A DNA stretch of 64,000 bases, from NCBI GenBank assembly GCA_029862205.1, contig JAOTXT010000009.1:1-64000 (forward strand), given 5' to 3'. Positions 17,040 to 25,235 of this stretch are shown here, in pieces. The number at the start of each line of letters is the position of its first letter. Position 1 is the stretch's first letter. The notes beneath the pieces were generated by a model that was not told where the DNA came from, ran no database searches, and was given only the letters and a program-made list of their open reading frames with translations. This stretch comes from Paracoccaceae bacterium. GTDB lineage: Bacteria; Pseudomonadota; Alphaproteobacteria; Rhodobacterales; Rhodobacteraceae. A program made the translations under genes and the position numbers.

Positions 17040-18293
17040 CTACGACGCCATCAAATAATCATATGCCGACAGCACGTGGGTCCTCACCACATGCAGGTAA
17101 TCCTCGACCGGCACGTTCTCGTCCGATGAACCCATGCCTTCCGGGAACGGGCCATACACATAGGCCGGGATGTCGGCCCAGCGCCAAAGCCTTGTGTCGG
17201 TGGCGCCGATGCTGACGACCGGGATCGGGCGCTCGTGGCCAAGCTCGACGACGTTATTCTGGATGATCTCCAGCATCTCGCCGGCTGGGTCGCACCATGA
17301 GGGCGGATTGCAGTGGTCCTCGGTGAACGTCGCCGCCGGATGGCGGGCCGCGATCTTCTCGACTTGTGTCATCACCTGGTCGCGGGTCACGCCCACGGGC
17401 AGGCGGATATCGGCCGTGAACGTGCACGTATGGGGGATCATGTTGTTCTTCAGCCCCGCCTGGATGGTGCCGATATTGAGCGTGGCCTTGGGCAGCACCT
17501 GCGCCGCGCCCGGACCCATCGCCCGGTCGGTGGCGCCCTTGGCCTCGAGCTGGGCGCGCATCAGGTTGTCGGGCAGGTCGACTTCCAGATCTTCGATAGC
17601 CTCGAGATCGCGGATCAGGGCCGCGGCGATCCGAGAGGCCGACCGGCTGGCATGGGTATAGGCGCCATGCGCGCCCTTGGTCTTGACGGTGAAGGTCAGC
17701 CACATGAGCCCCTTCTCGCCGAAGCGGACACTGAAGGGGCTCGACGGCTCGCCGTTGAGGCAGCAATCGCCGCGCACCTCCGGCTCGTGCTCCATCAGCC
17801 ACCGCGCGCCCCAGGGGCCGAAGGTTTCCTCGTCCGAGACGCAGGTCAGCGTCAGCTTGCCCTTCAGCCGGTCCTTCAGGCGCGCGAGCAGGGCGTAGGT
17901 CCAGATGCTGGCACTTGTGCCCGCCTTCATATCCGTGCTGCCCCGGCCATAGAGCCGCCCATCCACGATCTCGCCGCCCCAGGGGTCGTGGGTCCAGCCC
18001 TCCGAGCCTGGGTCCGGATCCACCGGGAAGACGTCGATATGGCCGTTCAGGACCAGATGGCGGCCGGGTTTCGGCCCTTCGATGGTGCCGACCACATTGG
18101 CCATGGTCGGCTGCGGGTCGACCAGACGGAAGGGCAGGCCCTCAGCTTCGAGGAACCGGGTGATATGGGCGACCGCCTCGGTGGTGTCGCCGGGCGGGTT
18201 CGGGCTGGGGGCCCGCACGAAATCCTGGAAGAAGGCGATGATGCGATCCTTCTCCTCCTCGATCCAGGCCAGAAGCTGGGCGCGGTCGTCCAT
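17040..18293 (-). CDS. M20-family metallopeptidase (ArgE/DapE-type deacylase)
   Basis: A 417-residue enzyme of the ArgE/DapE/CPG2 group, which hydrolyses N-acyl or dipeptide amide bonds with two Zn2+. Visible: LVLNGHIDVFP (metal His, Asp), the bridging-Asp region GRGSTDMKAG, and SDEETFGPWGARWL (catalytic Glu pair). A dimerisation domain occupies ~190-310 and GATDTRLWRW is near the C-terminus. The start at 18293 (MDDRAQLLAWIEEE) has a GGGAGGA-like site; the frame stays open far upstream but that DNA is the divergent RidA gene. Divergence from the RidA-dehydratase operon suggests that it releases an amino acid from the compound imported by the Dpp-type system. Confidence 0.9.
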   Translation of the reverse strand: MDDRAQLLAWIEEEKDRIIAFFQDFVRAPSPNPPGDTTEAVAHITRFLEAEGLPFRLVDPQPTMANVVGTIEGPKPGRHLVLNGHIDVFPVDPDPGSEGWTHDPWGGEIVDGRLYGRGSTDMKAGTSASIWTYALLARLKDRLKGKLTLTCVSDEETFGPWGARWLMEHEPEVRGDCCLNGEPSSPFSVRFGEKGLMWLTFTVKTKGAHGAYTHASRSASRIAAALIRDLEAIEDLEVDLPDNLMRAQLEAKGATDRAMGPGAAQVLPKATLNIGTIQAGLKNNMIPHTCTFTADIRLPVGVTRDQVMTQVEKIAARHPAATFTEDHCNPPSWCDPAGEMLEIIQNNVVELGHERPIPVVSIGATDTRLWRWADIPAYVYGPFPEGMGSSDENVPVEDYLHVVRTHVLSAYDYLMAS

Positions 18294-18380
18294 GGTTTGT
18301 CCTCCCCGGTTTCCCGGAAAATTTGCGCTCGCGTCACTGGGCGGGTCAACCCATACTGGCCGCTCATCAGGGAGGAGATG

Positions 18381-19574
18381 ATGGAACCGATCTGGCGCCT
18401 GCCGGTCGAGGCGATCCACGATATCACGGCCAGTGCCGGTCCCTTGAGCTTTGTCGGCGGCGCGGGGGATTTCGACCATGAAGGCCGGGTGCGCAACCCG
18501 GGCGACCTCGGCGCGCAGATCGAGGGGGCGGTGGCGAACGTCGCGCAAGCCCTGGCAGCCGAGAGCTGCAAGCTGTCGGACGTGGTGCGCCTCAAGGTCT
18601 TCTACACCGATGACGCGGCTGAGGACTGGGACATCGTCGCGGCGCTTGCGCCGCTTTTCCCCGACGATCCGATGCCGGTGATCTGTCCGATGCCCGAGCC
18701 GTTGCAGCCGTTCGACGGCCAAGTCGTGCAGATCCAGGCGATCGCGCAGCGGGGTTGGCGCCAGGGCACGAATATCCGCGCCGTGCCGTTGGAGGCGCCG
18801 GACGGACCTCTGTCCGGGCGCCGTGTGAGCGCGGGCCTGCGCGCCGGCGAGTTCATCGCCATCGCCCCGGGCACGGCGCCCGAAATCGCCGATGGCGTCG
18901 CCCAGACCCATGCGATCATGGAGCGTCACGAGGCGACACTGGCGGCGCTGGGCGCTGGCATGCAGGACTGCGTGAAGATGGAGAGCACCTTCTTCGGCAC
19001 CACGCGGGCCGAGTGGGCGCCGCTCTCGGCCGCGCGGGCGAGCCACTTTGCCGAGCCGGGGCCGCCCGCGACCGTAATCCCCTGCCAGCGGCTGAACCCC
19101 AAGGGCGCGCTCACCAAGATCGACCTGATGGCGATGCGGCAATTCCGGATCTCTTACGACAAATACATTCCGCGCGGGGATTCCTGGCCCGACCGGGTTT
19201 GGGACTGGCCGATCAACCTGCCCTACCGCCAGGGGATCAGCCTGCGCGGTATGATCTGGCTGGGAGGCCAAGTCCCCTCCGAACCTTACGCCAATACCGG
19301 CGACCGGATGATGGCGGGGCAACTGGAGGGGCAGACCCGCATGACCATGTCGTATATCCGCGACATCATGCGGGGCTTCGGGCGCAGTCCGGCGGATTTG
19401 AAGCTGATGGTCTGTTACTACCAATGCGACGAGGGCGAAAAGACCACGCACCGAATGGCCGAGATCCTGGCCGCCTGCACCGGCAACGCCTTGCCCCCGG
19501 TCACGCTGGTCGCCAAGCAGGCGATGCAAACGAAGCACAACACCGTGGAGATCTGGGGCGTGGGGCAGCTTTGA
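18381..19574 (+). CDS. RidA/YjgF-family protein with three tandem RidA domains
   Basis: A 397-residue protein made of three consecutive YjgF/RidA-type segments: ~1-128 (with GAGDFDHEGRVRNPGDLGAQ), ~140-255 (SAGLRAGEFIAIAPGTAPEI) and ~280-397 (GMIWLGGQVPSEPYANTGDR). Normal RidA is a ~130-residue homotrimer that hydrolyses reactive enamine/imine products of PLP dehydratases, so one chain could form the whole trimer. The catalytic Arg found near PxR(xA) in true RidA is not obvious in the third repeat, which ends PPVTLVAKQAMQT. ATG 18381 is chosen (GGAGG five bases upstream). Its stop overlaps the start of a PLP dehydratase gene, which matches the role. Confidence 0.85.
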   Translation: MEPIWRLPVEAIHDITASAGPLSFVGGAGDFDHEGRVRNPGDLGAQIEGAVANVAQALAAESCKLSDVVRLKVFYTDDAAEDWDIVAALAPLFPDDPMPVICPMPEPLQPFDGQVVQIQAIAQRGWRQGTNIRAVPLEAPDGPLSGRRVSAGLRAGEFIAIAPGTAPEIADGVAQTHAIMERHEATLAALGAGMQDCVKMESTFFGTTRAEWAPLSAARASHFAEPGPPATVIPCQRLNPKGALTKIDLMAMRQFRISYDKYIPRGDSWPDRVWDWPINLPYRQGISLRGMIWLGGQVPSEPYANTGDRMMAGQLEGQTRMTMSYIRDIMRGFGRSPADLKLMVCYYQCDEGEKTTHRMAEILAACTGNALPPVTLVAKQAMQTKHNTVEIWGVGQL

Positions 19575-20581
19575 TGACGGAACTGACACTCGAGAGGGTG
19601 CGCGACGCGGCCCTGGCCATTCGCGGCGTGGCCGATGGGACGCCGCTGGTGCCCTCGCCCTTCCTCAGCGAGCTGACCGGCGCGGAGGTGCTGTTGAAGC
19701 TGGAGCTGGCCCAGGCCAGCGGCGCCTTCAAGCTGCGGGGTGCCACCAGCGCGATCAGCAACCTGCCCGATGGGATCGCCGGTGTGACCTGCTACTCGAC
19801 CGGCAATCACGGGCGCGCGGTCGCCTATGCGGCGAAAATGCGGGGCTTGCGCGCGGTGATCTGCATGTCCTCGCTGGTGCCGAAGGCGAAGGTCGACGGC
19901 ATCAAGGCGCTGGGCGCCGAGGTGCGGATTTCCGGGACCAGCCAGGACGATGCCGAGGCGGAATACGACCGGCTGATCGCCGAGGAGGGGCTGATCGGGA
20001 TCAATCCCTTCGATGCCTTGGACGTGATCGCCGGGCAGGGCACGATCGGGCTGGAGCTTCTTGAGGCGCGCCCTGACCTGGAAGCGATCCTGATCCCGCT
20101 CTCGGGCGGGGGGCTGGCGGGCGGAATCGCGTTCGCGGCCAAGAAGCTGAAGCCCGGGATCCGCACGGTCGGGATTACCATGGAGCGTGGTCCGGCGATG
20201 CATGATTCGATCCGCGCTGGGCGCCCGGTGGAGGTCGAGGAATTCCCAAGCCTAGCTGACAGCCTGGGCGGCGGGATCGGTCTCCAGAACCGCCATTCCT
20301 TTACCCTCTGCCGGGACCATCTGGACGAGACGCATCTGGTGACCGAGGCGGAAATCTACCGAGCCATGCAGGCGCTCTACTACGAGGACCGGCTGGTCTG
20401 CGAGGGTGGCGCGGCGGTGCCGGTGGCGGCGTTGATGACGGGCAAGGTGACGCTCGACGGGCCCGCGGCGCTGATCGTCACCGGGCGCAACGTGGATATG
20501 GCGATGCACGCGGACATCATGGCCGGGCGCGACGTGCGGCTGGGCGAGACGGTGATCGAGGGCCGGACCTATGGCGCATGA
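19574..20581 (+). CDS. PLP-dependent threonine/serine dehydratase family (EutB / beta-hydroxyaspartate-dehydratase-like)
   Basis: A 335-residue fold-type II PLP enzyme. The Schiff-base lysine lies in ASGAFKLRGATSA (~50-62), the substrate Asn loop is YSTGNHGRAVAYAAK, and the phosphate cradle is PLSGGGLAGG (~175-184). The family deaminates beta-hydroxy amino acids via an enamine. Adjacent RidA and ornithine-cyclodeaminase-family genes resemble the EutB-EutC pair of hydroxyectoine catabolism and the dehydratase/reductase pair (BhcB/BhcD) of the beta-hydroxyaspartate cycle. Neither full cluster is present, so the exact substrate is open. ATGA overlap upstream; 11-bp overlap with the next gene. 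Confidence 0.87.
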   Translation: MTELTLERVRDAALAIRGVADGTPLVPSPFLSELTGAEVLLKLELAQASGAFKLRGATSAISNLPDGIAGVTCYSTGNHGRAVAYAAKMRGLRAVICMSSLVPKAKVDGIKALGAEVRISGTSQDDAEAEYDRLIAEEGLIGINPFDALDVIAGQGTIGLELLEARPDLEAILIPLSGGGLAGGIAFAAKKLKPGIRTVGITMERGPAMHDSIRAGRPVEVEEFPSLADSLGGGIGLQNRHSFTLCRDHLDETHLVTEAEIYRAMQALYYEDRLVCEGGAAVPVAALMTGKVTLDGPAALIVTGRNVDMAMHADIMAGRDVRLGETVIEGRTYGA

Positions 20582-21560
20582 CATCCGGATCGTGACCGAG
20601 GCGGCGCTGCGCGAGCTGGTGCCGCTTGACCTGATCGCGGTCGATGTGGTCGAGCGCGGCTTCGCGGCGCTCTCCACCGGGCGCGCGATCATGCCGCCGG
20701 TCCTGTCGATGGAGCTGCCCGAGATCGAGGCCGAGGTCGATGCCAAGACCGCGGTGCTGCCGGGCTTCGACAGCTTTGCACTGAAGGTTTCGACCGGGTT
20801 CTTCCAGAACGCGGCGTTGGGTCTGCCGAGTCTGGGCGGCCTGATGGTGGTGATCTCGGCGCGGACCGGGCAGGTCGAGGCGGTGCTGCTGGATAACGGC
20901 TATCTGACGGATCTGCGCACGGCGGCGGCCGGTGCCGTGGCGGCACGCCATCTGGCGCCGGCGGTCGAGGTGGCAGGGGTGCTAGGCACCGGGCTGCAGG
21001 CACGCGCGCAAATCCTGGCGGCGCACCTGGTCAGGCCCTTCGGGCGGGTGCTGGTCTGGGGCCGCGATGCGGCGAAAGCCAAGGCCTGCGCCGCTGAGAT
21101 TGGGGAAAGTCTGGGTATCGAGGCGAGGGCGGAGGTGGACCGGGCGCGCCTGGTTGCCGAGAGCCAGCTTGTCGTCACCACGACCGCCTCACGCGAGCCG
21201 CTGGTCCAGGCGGATTGGCTGCATCCGGGGCTCCATATCACCGCCATGGGCTCGGATATGGAGGCGAAAATTGAGATCGAGCCGGCGGCGCTGGCCCGGG
21301 CCGATCTATATGTCGCAGACCGGGTCAGCCAATGCGCCGAACGGGGTGAGTTGCGCAGTGCCATTACAGCAGGCCTGATGCCTGCAGAAGATCACGCAGA
21401 GCTTGGGGCCATTGTAACAGGGGAGCTTCCCGGCCGCACGGCGCCGGATCAGGTGACGATCTTCGACTCGACCGGCACCGGCGCACAGGACACAGCCATC
21501 GCGCTCCACGCCTTGGCCCTGGCCCAAAATGCCGGGGTGGGCACTGTGATCAAGGCCTGA
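20571..21560 (+). CDS. ornithine cyclodeaminase / mu-crystallin family protein (EutC-like)
   Basis: A 329-residue NAD(P)-binding protein with the family signature KVSTGFFQNAALGLPSLGGL (~64-83) for the substrate site and the Rossmann loop GVLGTGLQARAQILAAHLV (~134-152). The C-terminus has the conserved GAIVTGELPGRT and FDSTGTGAQD. Members are cyclodeaminases, alanine or iminosuccinate reductases, or ketimine reductases. Directly after a PLP dehydratase, reduction of an imine product (as BhcD reduces iminosuccinate) is the best inference. The start overlaps the preceding gene. Confidence 0.88.
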   Translation: MAHDIRIVTEAALRELVPLDLIAVDVVERGFAALSTGRAIMPPVLSMELPEIEAEVDAKTAVLPGFDSFALKVSTGFFQNAALGLPSLGGLMVVISARTGQVEAVLLDNGYLTDLRTAAAGAVAARHLAPAVEVAGVLGTGLQARAQILAAHLVRPFGRVLVWGRDAAKAKACAAEIGESLGIEARAEVDRARLVAESQLVVTTTASREPLVQADWLHPGLHITAMGSDMEAKIEIEPAALARADLYVADRVSQCAERGELRSAITAGLMPAEDHAELGAIVTGELPGRTAPDQVTIFDSTGTGAQDTAIALHALALAQNAGVGTVIKA

Positions 21561-21692
21561 TTGACGTGATGTTAAGGGCCGGATCAGCGAAAAATTGATA
21601 CCGATCCGTTGGACGAGCGGCAGCGAATGCACTAACACTTTCGCCAGGCCCTTCCAGGAGGGGCGGCATAAAAACGACGACAGGAGGAAATC

Positions 21693-23258
21693 GTGAAATT
21701 TGCGAAATATCTTGGTGCCTCGGTGGCGGCTTTGGCGCTGATGGCCAGCGCGGCCTCGGCCCAGAACGTACTGCGCTGGACCAGCCAGGGCGACGCCCTG
21801 ACTCTGGACCCGCATTCCCAGAACGAAGGCCCGACCAACGCGATGAATGGGATGATCTATGAATCGCTGGTCAGCCGTGACGCGGATCTGGCGCTGCAGC
21901 CGGAACTGGCCGAGAGCTGGGAATCCAGCGCGGACGGCTGGACCTTCAAGCTGCGCAAGGGCGTGAAGTTCCACGACGGCGCCGATTTCACCGCCGAAGA
22001 CGTGGTCTTCTCGTTTGCCCGCGCTAACGAGGAATCATCGGACTTCAAGGAGCAGGCCACGAACGTCGCTTCGGTCGAGGTGATCGACGACCATACGGTC
22101 AAGCTGCGCACGGACGGGCCGAACCCGATCCTGCCGAACCAGATGACCTCGATCTACATGGTCGACAAGGGCTGGGCCGAGGCCAACAACGTGGTCAAGC
22201 CGCAGGATTTCGCCGCCAAGGACGAGACCTATGCGGTGCGCAACGCGAACGGCACCGGGCCCTTCAAGCTGGTCAGCCGGGCCCCGGACGAACTGACGGT
22301 GCTCGATCGCAACCCGGATTGGTGGGGCGAGGGCCAATTCCCCGGCAATATCGACCGGATCGAGTATCGCCCGATCGCGAATGCGGCGACACGCGTGGCC
22401 GCGCTCTTGTCGGGCGAAGTGGACTTCGTGCTGGACCCGCCGCTCCAGGATCTGAAACGGATCGAAGGGGCGGCTGGCCTTAAGGTCACGACCGTCGCCC
22501 AGATCCGCTCGATCTTCTTCGGCTTGGATCAGGGCGTGGACGAACTGCGCACGTCGGACGTGAAGGGTAAGAACCCGTTCAAGGATGTCCGTGTCCGCGA
22601 GGCCTTCAACCTGGCGGTCGACAAAGAGGCCATCAAGCGCGTGGTGATGGAGGGGCTGAGCTTCCCGACTGGTATCATCACCCCGCCGGGCGTGCTGGGC
22701 AATACGCCCGACAACGACACACCGTATGGTTTTGATGTCGAGAAAGCGAAGTCGCTGCTGGCCGATGCGGGCTATCCCAATGGGTTCAGCATCCAGCTCG
22801 ACTGCCCGAACAACCGCTACAACAATGACGAGAAGATCTGTCAGGCGGCGGTGGCGATGCTGGCCAAGATCGGCGTCAAGGTGAATCTGGACGCGATCCC
22901 GAAGGCGCAGCACTTCCCGAAAATCCAGAACCGGACCTCGGACTTCTACATGTTGGGCTGGGGCGTGCCGACGCTGGATAGCCACTATGTCTTCCAATAT
23001 CTGCTGGAAGGCGAGGGTTCGTGGAATGCGACCGGCTACAGCAATCCTAGGGTCAACGAGATCACCCAAGTGATCGCGACCGAGACCGATCTCGCCAAAC
23101 GCACGGCGATGATCGACGAGGCCTGGGACATCGTGAAGGCCGAGATGCCCTATGTGCCGATCCACCACCAGGTAATCGCCTGGGCGATGTCCGAGAACCT
23201 GGAGGCGCCGATTGGGGCCGACGACGCCCTTCGTCCGCGCTTCGCGGTCATGAAGTGA
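21693..23258 (+). CDS. peptide/opine-type ABC transporter substrate-binding protein (family 5, DppA-like)
   Basis: A 521-residue periplasmic binding protein. The signal peptide is ~1-23 (cleavage near SAASA-QN). The SBP_bac_5 core contains DALTLDPHSQNEGPTNAM, DGWTFKLRKGVKFHDGADF and GYPNGFSIQLDC. A GTG start at 21693 is set by AGGAGG five bases upstream. The 132-bp gap before it probably has a promoter. A 24-bp perfect palindrome follows the stop. Ligands of the family include di- and oligopeptides, opines, nickel and heme; position after amino-acid-catabolic genes favours a peptide- or opine-like substrate. Confidence 0.92.
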   Translation: MKFAKYLGASVAALALMASAASAQNVLRWTSQGDALTLDPHSQNEGPTNAMNGMIYESLVSRDADLALQPELAESWESSADGWTFKLRKGVKFHDGADFTAEDVVFSFARANEESSDFKEQATNVASVEVIDDHTVKLRTDGPNPILPNQMTSIYMVDKGWAEANNVVKPQDFAAKDETYAVRNANGTGPFKLVSRAPDELTVLDRNPDWWGEGQFPGNIDRIEYRPIANAATRVAALLSGEVDFVLDPPLQDLKRIEGAAGLKVTTVAQIRSIFFGLDQGVDELRTSDVKGKNPFKDVRVREAFNLAVDKEAIKRVVMEGLSFPTGIITPPGVLGNTPDNDTPYGFDVEKAKSLLADAGYPNGFSIQLDCPNNRYNNDEKICQAAVAMLAKIGVKVNLDAIPKAQHFPKIQNRTSDFYMLGWGVPTLDSHYVFQYLLEGEGSWNATGYSNPRVNEITQVIATETDLAKRTAMIDEAWDIVKAEMPYVPIHHQVIAWAMSENLEAPIGADDALRPRFAVMK

Positions 23259-23269
23259 CCTGATCATTT

Positions 23270-23293
23270 CCGGGGGCGGCGCGCCGCCCCCGG
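23270..23293 (+). promoter_or_regulatory. intercistronic hairpin after the DppA-like gene
   Basis: A perfect 24-bp palindrome (CCGGGGGCGGCG and its complement) starts 11 bases after the binding-protein stop and ends 21 bases before the permease start. The short following run TTCCCTT is not a strong U-tract, so partial termination or transcript stabilisation is more likely than full termination. Confidence 0.7.
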
Positions 23294-23314
23294 TTCCCTT
23301 CCAAAACCAGCCCG

Positions 23315-24286
23315 ATGTTCGCTTTCATCCTGCGCAGGCTCGCCCAGTCCATCCTGGTGATGGCTGTGGTTTCGGCGATTGCGTTCTCGCTGTTCAACTT
23401 CGTTGGCGATCCGGTCAACAACATGGTGGGCCAGGACGCGACCCGCGAGGACCGCGTCCGCATCCGCCAGGAGCTGGGGCTGGATGACCCGGTCCTGACC
23501 CAATACGTGCGGTTCCTCGGTAACGCGGTGCAGGGGGAGTTTGGGCTGTCCTACCGGATCAAGCGCCCGGTGGACCAGTTGATCCTCGAACGCCTGCCGG
23601 CGACGCTGGAGTTGGTCCTTGTCTCGGCGGTCATCGCGCTGGTTCTGGGGATCACGGCGGGGGTCTATACGGGCATCCAGCGCAACAGCTGGTTCAGCCG
23701 GTTCATTCTGTCCTCGTCCCTTGTGGGCGTCTCGCTGCCGACCTTCATCATCGGCATCGCGCTGATCTACATCTTCGCGGTCTATCTGCGCTGGCTGCCG
23801 TCCTCGGGCCGCGGCGGCGTGGTCGACCTTGGCTGGTGGAAGACGAGCTTCCTCACAATCGACGGGTGGCGGGCGATCCTGCTGCCCGCGCTGACGCTGT
23901 CCCTGTTCCAGACGACAATGATCCTGCGGCTGGTCCGGGCCGAAATGCTGGAGGTGATGCAGTCCGACTTCATAAAGTTCGCGCGCGCCCGCGGCCTGAG
24001 CGAGCGGGCAATCAACTTTGGGCACGCATTGAAGAACACACTGGTGCCGGTGATCACGATCATCGGTATCAATATCGGCGGATTGATCGCGTTCTCGGTG
24101 ATCACCGAGACCGTGTTTCAATGGCCCGGCACGGGGCTGATGTTCATCCAGGCGGTGGATTTCGTCGATGTGCCGATCATGTCGGCCTATCTCTGTTTCG
24201 TCGCCCTGGTCTTCGTCATCGTCAACCTGGTGGTCGATCTGATGTATTTCGCGATCGATCCCCGCATCCGGATCGGGGCGCAATAG
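23315..24286 (+). CDS. ABC transporter permease (DppB-like)
   Basis: A 323-residue inner-membrane protein of the DppB/OppB family. It has six helices, a periplasmic loop after the first helix (VGDPVNNMVGQDATREDR) and the coupling motif FARARGLSERAINFGHALKN (~222-241). It ends in the family-typical DLMYFAIDPRIRIGAQ. Paired with the DppC-like gene one base downstream. Confidence 0.93.
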   Translation: MFAFILRRLAQSILVMAVVSAIAFSLFNFVGDPVNNMVGQDATREDRVRIRQELGLDDPVLTQYVRFLGNAVQGEFGLSYRIKRPVDQLILERLPATLELVLVSAVIALVLGITAGVYTGIQRNSWFSRFILSSSLVGVSLPTFIIGIALIYIFAVYLRWLPSSGRGGVVDLGWWKTSFLTIDGWRAILLPALTLSLFQTTMILRLVRAEMLEVMQSDFIKFARARGLSERAINFGHALKNTLVPVITIIGINIGGLIAFSVITETVFQWPGTGLMFIQAVDFVDVPIMSAYLCFVALVFVIVNLVVDLMYFAIDPRIRIGAQ

Positions 24287-24287
24287 G

Positions 24288-25235
24288 ATGACCGAGCATA
24301 CCGAAGACGTCTCGGGCAAGCCCCCCAGCCTGTGGGCCCGGATCCTGGATTCGGACATCACATATTCCTTCCTGCGCACGCCCAGCGCGATCATCGCCGC
24401 CGCTATCACGCTTCTGGCCGTCGGCGCGGCGCTGTTGGCGCCCTGGATCGCGCCCTTCAACCCGTTCGATCCGTCGCAGATCTCGCTTTGGGACGGCAAG
24501 CTGCCGCCCGCCTGGGCCGAGGGCGGCCAGCCGCAATACCTGCTGGGGACCGACAATCAGGGCCGGGACATGCTGTCGACCATCCTATATGGCGGGCGGC
24601 TGTCGATCATCGTCGGCATCGCGGCGGTGTGCCTGGGCATGGTGCTGGGGGTGACGCTTGGCGTCATCTCGGGCTATTTCGGCGGCATGGTGGACGCGGT
24701 GATCATGCGGTTCGCCGACGTGCAGCTGACCATCCCGGGCATCCTGCTGGCGATCCTGATCAATGGGATCGGGCGCGCCGCCCTGCCGCTGGAGTTCCGC
24801 GAGGAATTCGCGATCTACGTGGTGATCGTCGCCATCGGGTTGACCGACTGGCCGCAATTCGCCCGTGTGACCCGGGGCGCGACCCTGGTCGAGGTCAACA
24901 AGGAATACGTTCAGGCGGCCCGGGTGATCGACCTGCCGGGTTGGTTGATCATGACCCGGCATATCCTGCCGAACGTCATGCGCCCGGTGCTGGTGCTGGC
25001 GACCATCGGCCTGGCGCTGGCGATCATCGCCGAGGCGACGCTGAGCTTCCTGGGGCAGGGCATCCCGCCGACGACGCCCTCGCTGGGGACACTGATCCGG
25101 GTTGGCAACGAGTTCCTGTTTTCCGGCCTCTGGTGGATCACCTTCTTCCCGGCCATCGCCCTGGTGGTGCTGGTTTTCGCCGTCAACCTGCTGGGCGATT
25201 GGATGCGCGACGCCCTGAACCCGAAGCTGCGCTGA
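24288..25235 (+). CDS. ABC transporter permease (DppC-like)
   Basis: A 315-residue permease. The cytoplasmic N-terminal ~35 residues precede the first helix. The segment LLGTDNQGRDMLSTILYGGR is the hallmark of DppC/OppC, and the coupling loop is VQAARVIDLPGWLIMTRHIL (~207-226). It ends NLLGDWMRDALNPKLR as usual. The stop overlaps the ATG of the fused ATPase (TGATG at 25233). Confidence 0.93.
   Translation: MTEHTEDVSGKPPSLWARILDSDITYSFLRTPSAIIAAAITLLAVGAALLAPWIAPFNPFDPSQISLWDGKLPPAWAEGGQPQYLLGTDNQGRDMLSTILYGGRLSIIVGIAAVCLGMVLGVTLGVISGYFGGMVDAVIMRFADVQLTIPGILLAILINGIGRAALPLEFREEFAIYVVIVAIGLTDWPQFARVTRGATLVEVNKEYVQAARVIDLPGWLIMTRHILPNVMRPVLVLATIGLALAIIAEATLSFLGQGIPPTTPSLGTLIRVGNEFLFSGLWWITFFPAIALVVLVFAVNLLGDWMRDALNPKLR

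Noticed and set aside
17313-18380. N-terminal extension of the triple-RidA frame upstream of 18381
   Set aside because: The extension is antisense to the M20 peptidase and has no RidA similarity; the GGAGG before 18381 marks the real start.
19574-21560. Complete beta-hydroxyaspartate cycle or hydroxyectoine cluster
   Set aside because: Only the dehydratase and reductase-type genes are present; the aminotransferase/aldolase (bhcA, bhcC) and eutA/D/E genes are absent.
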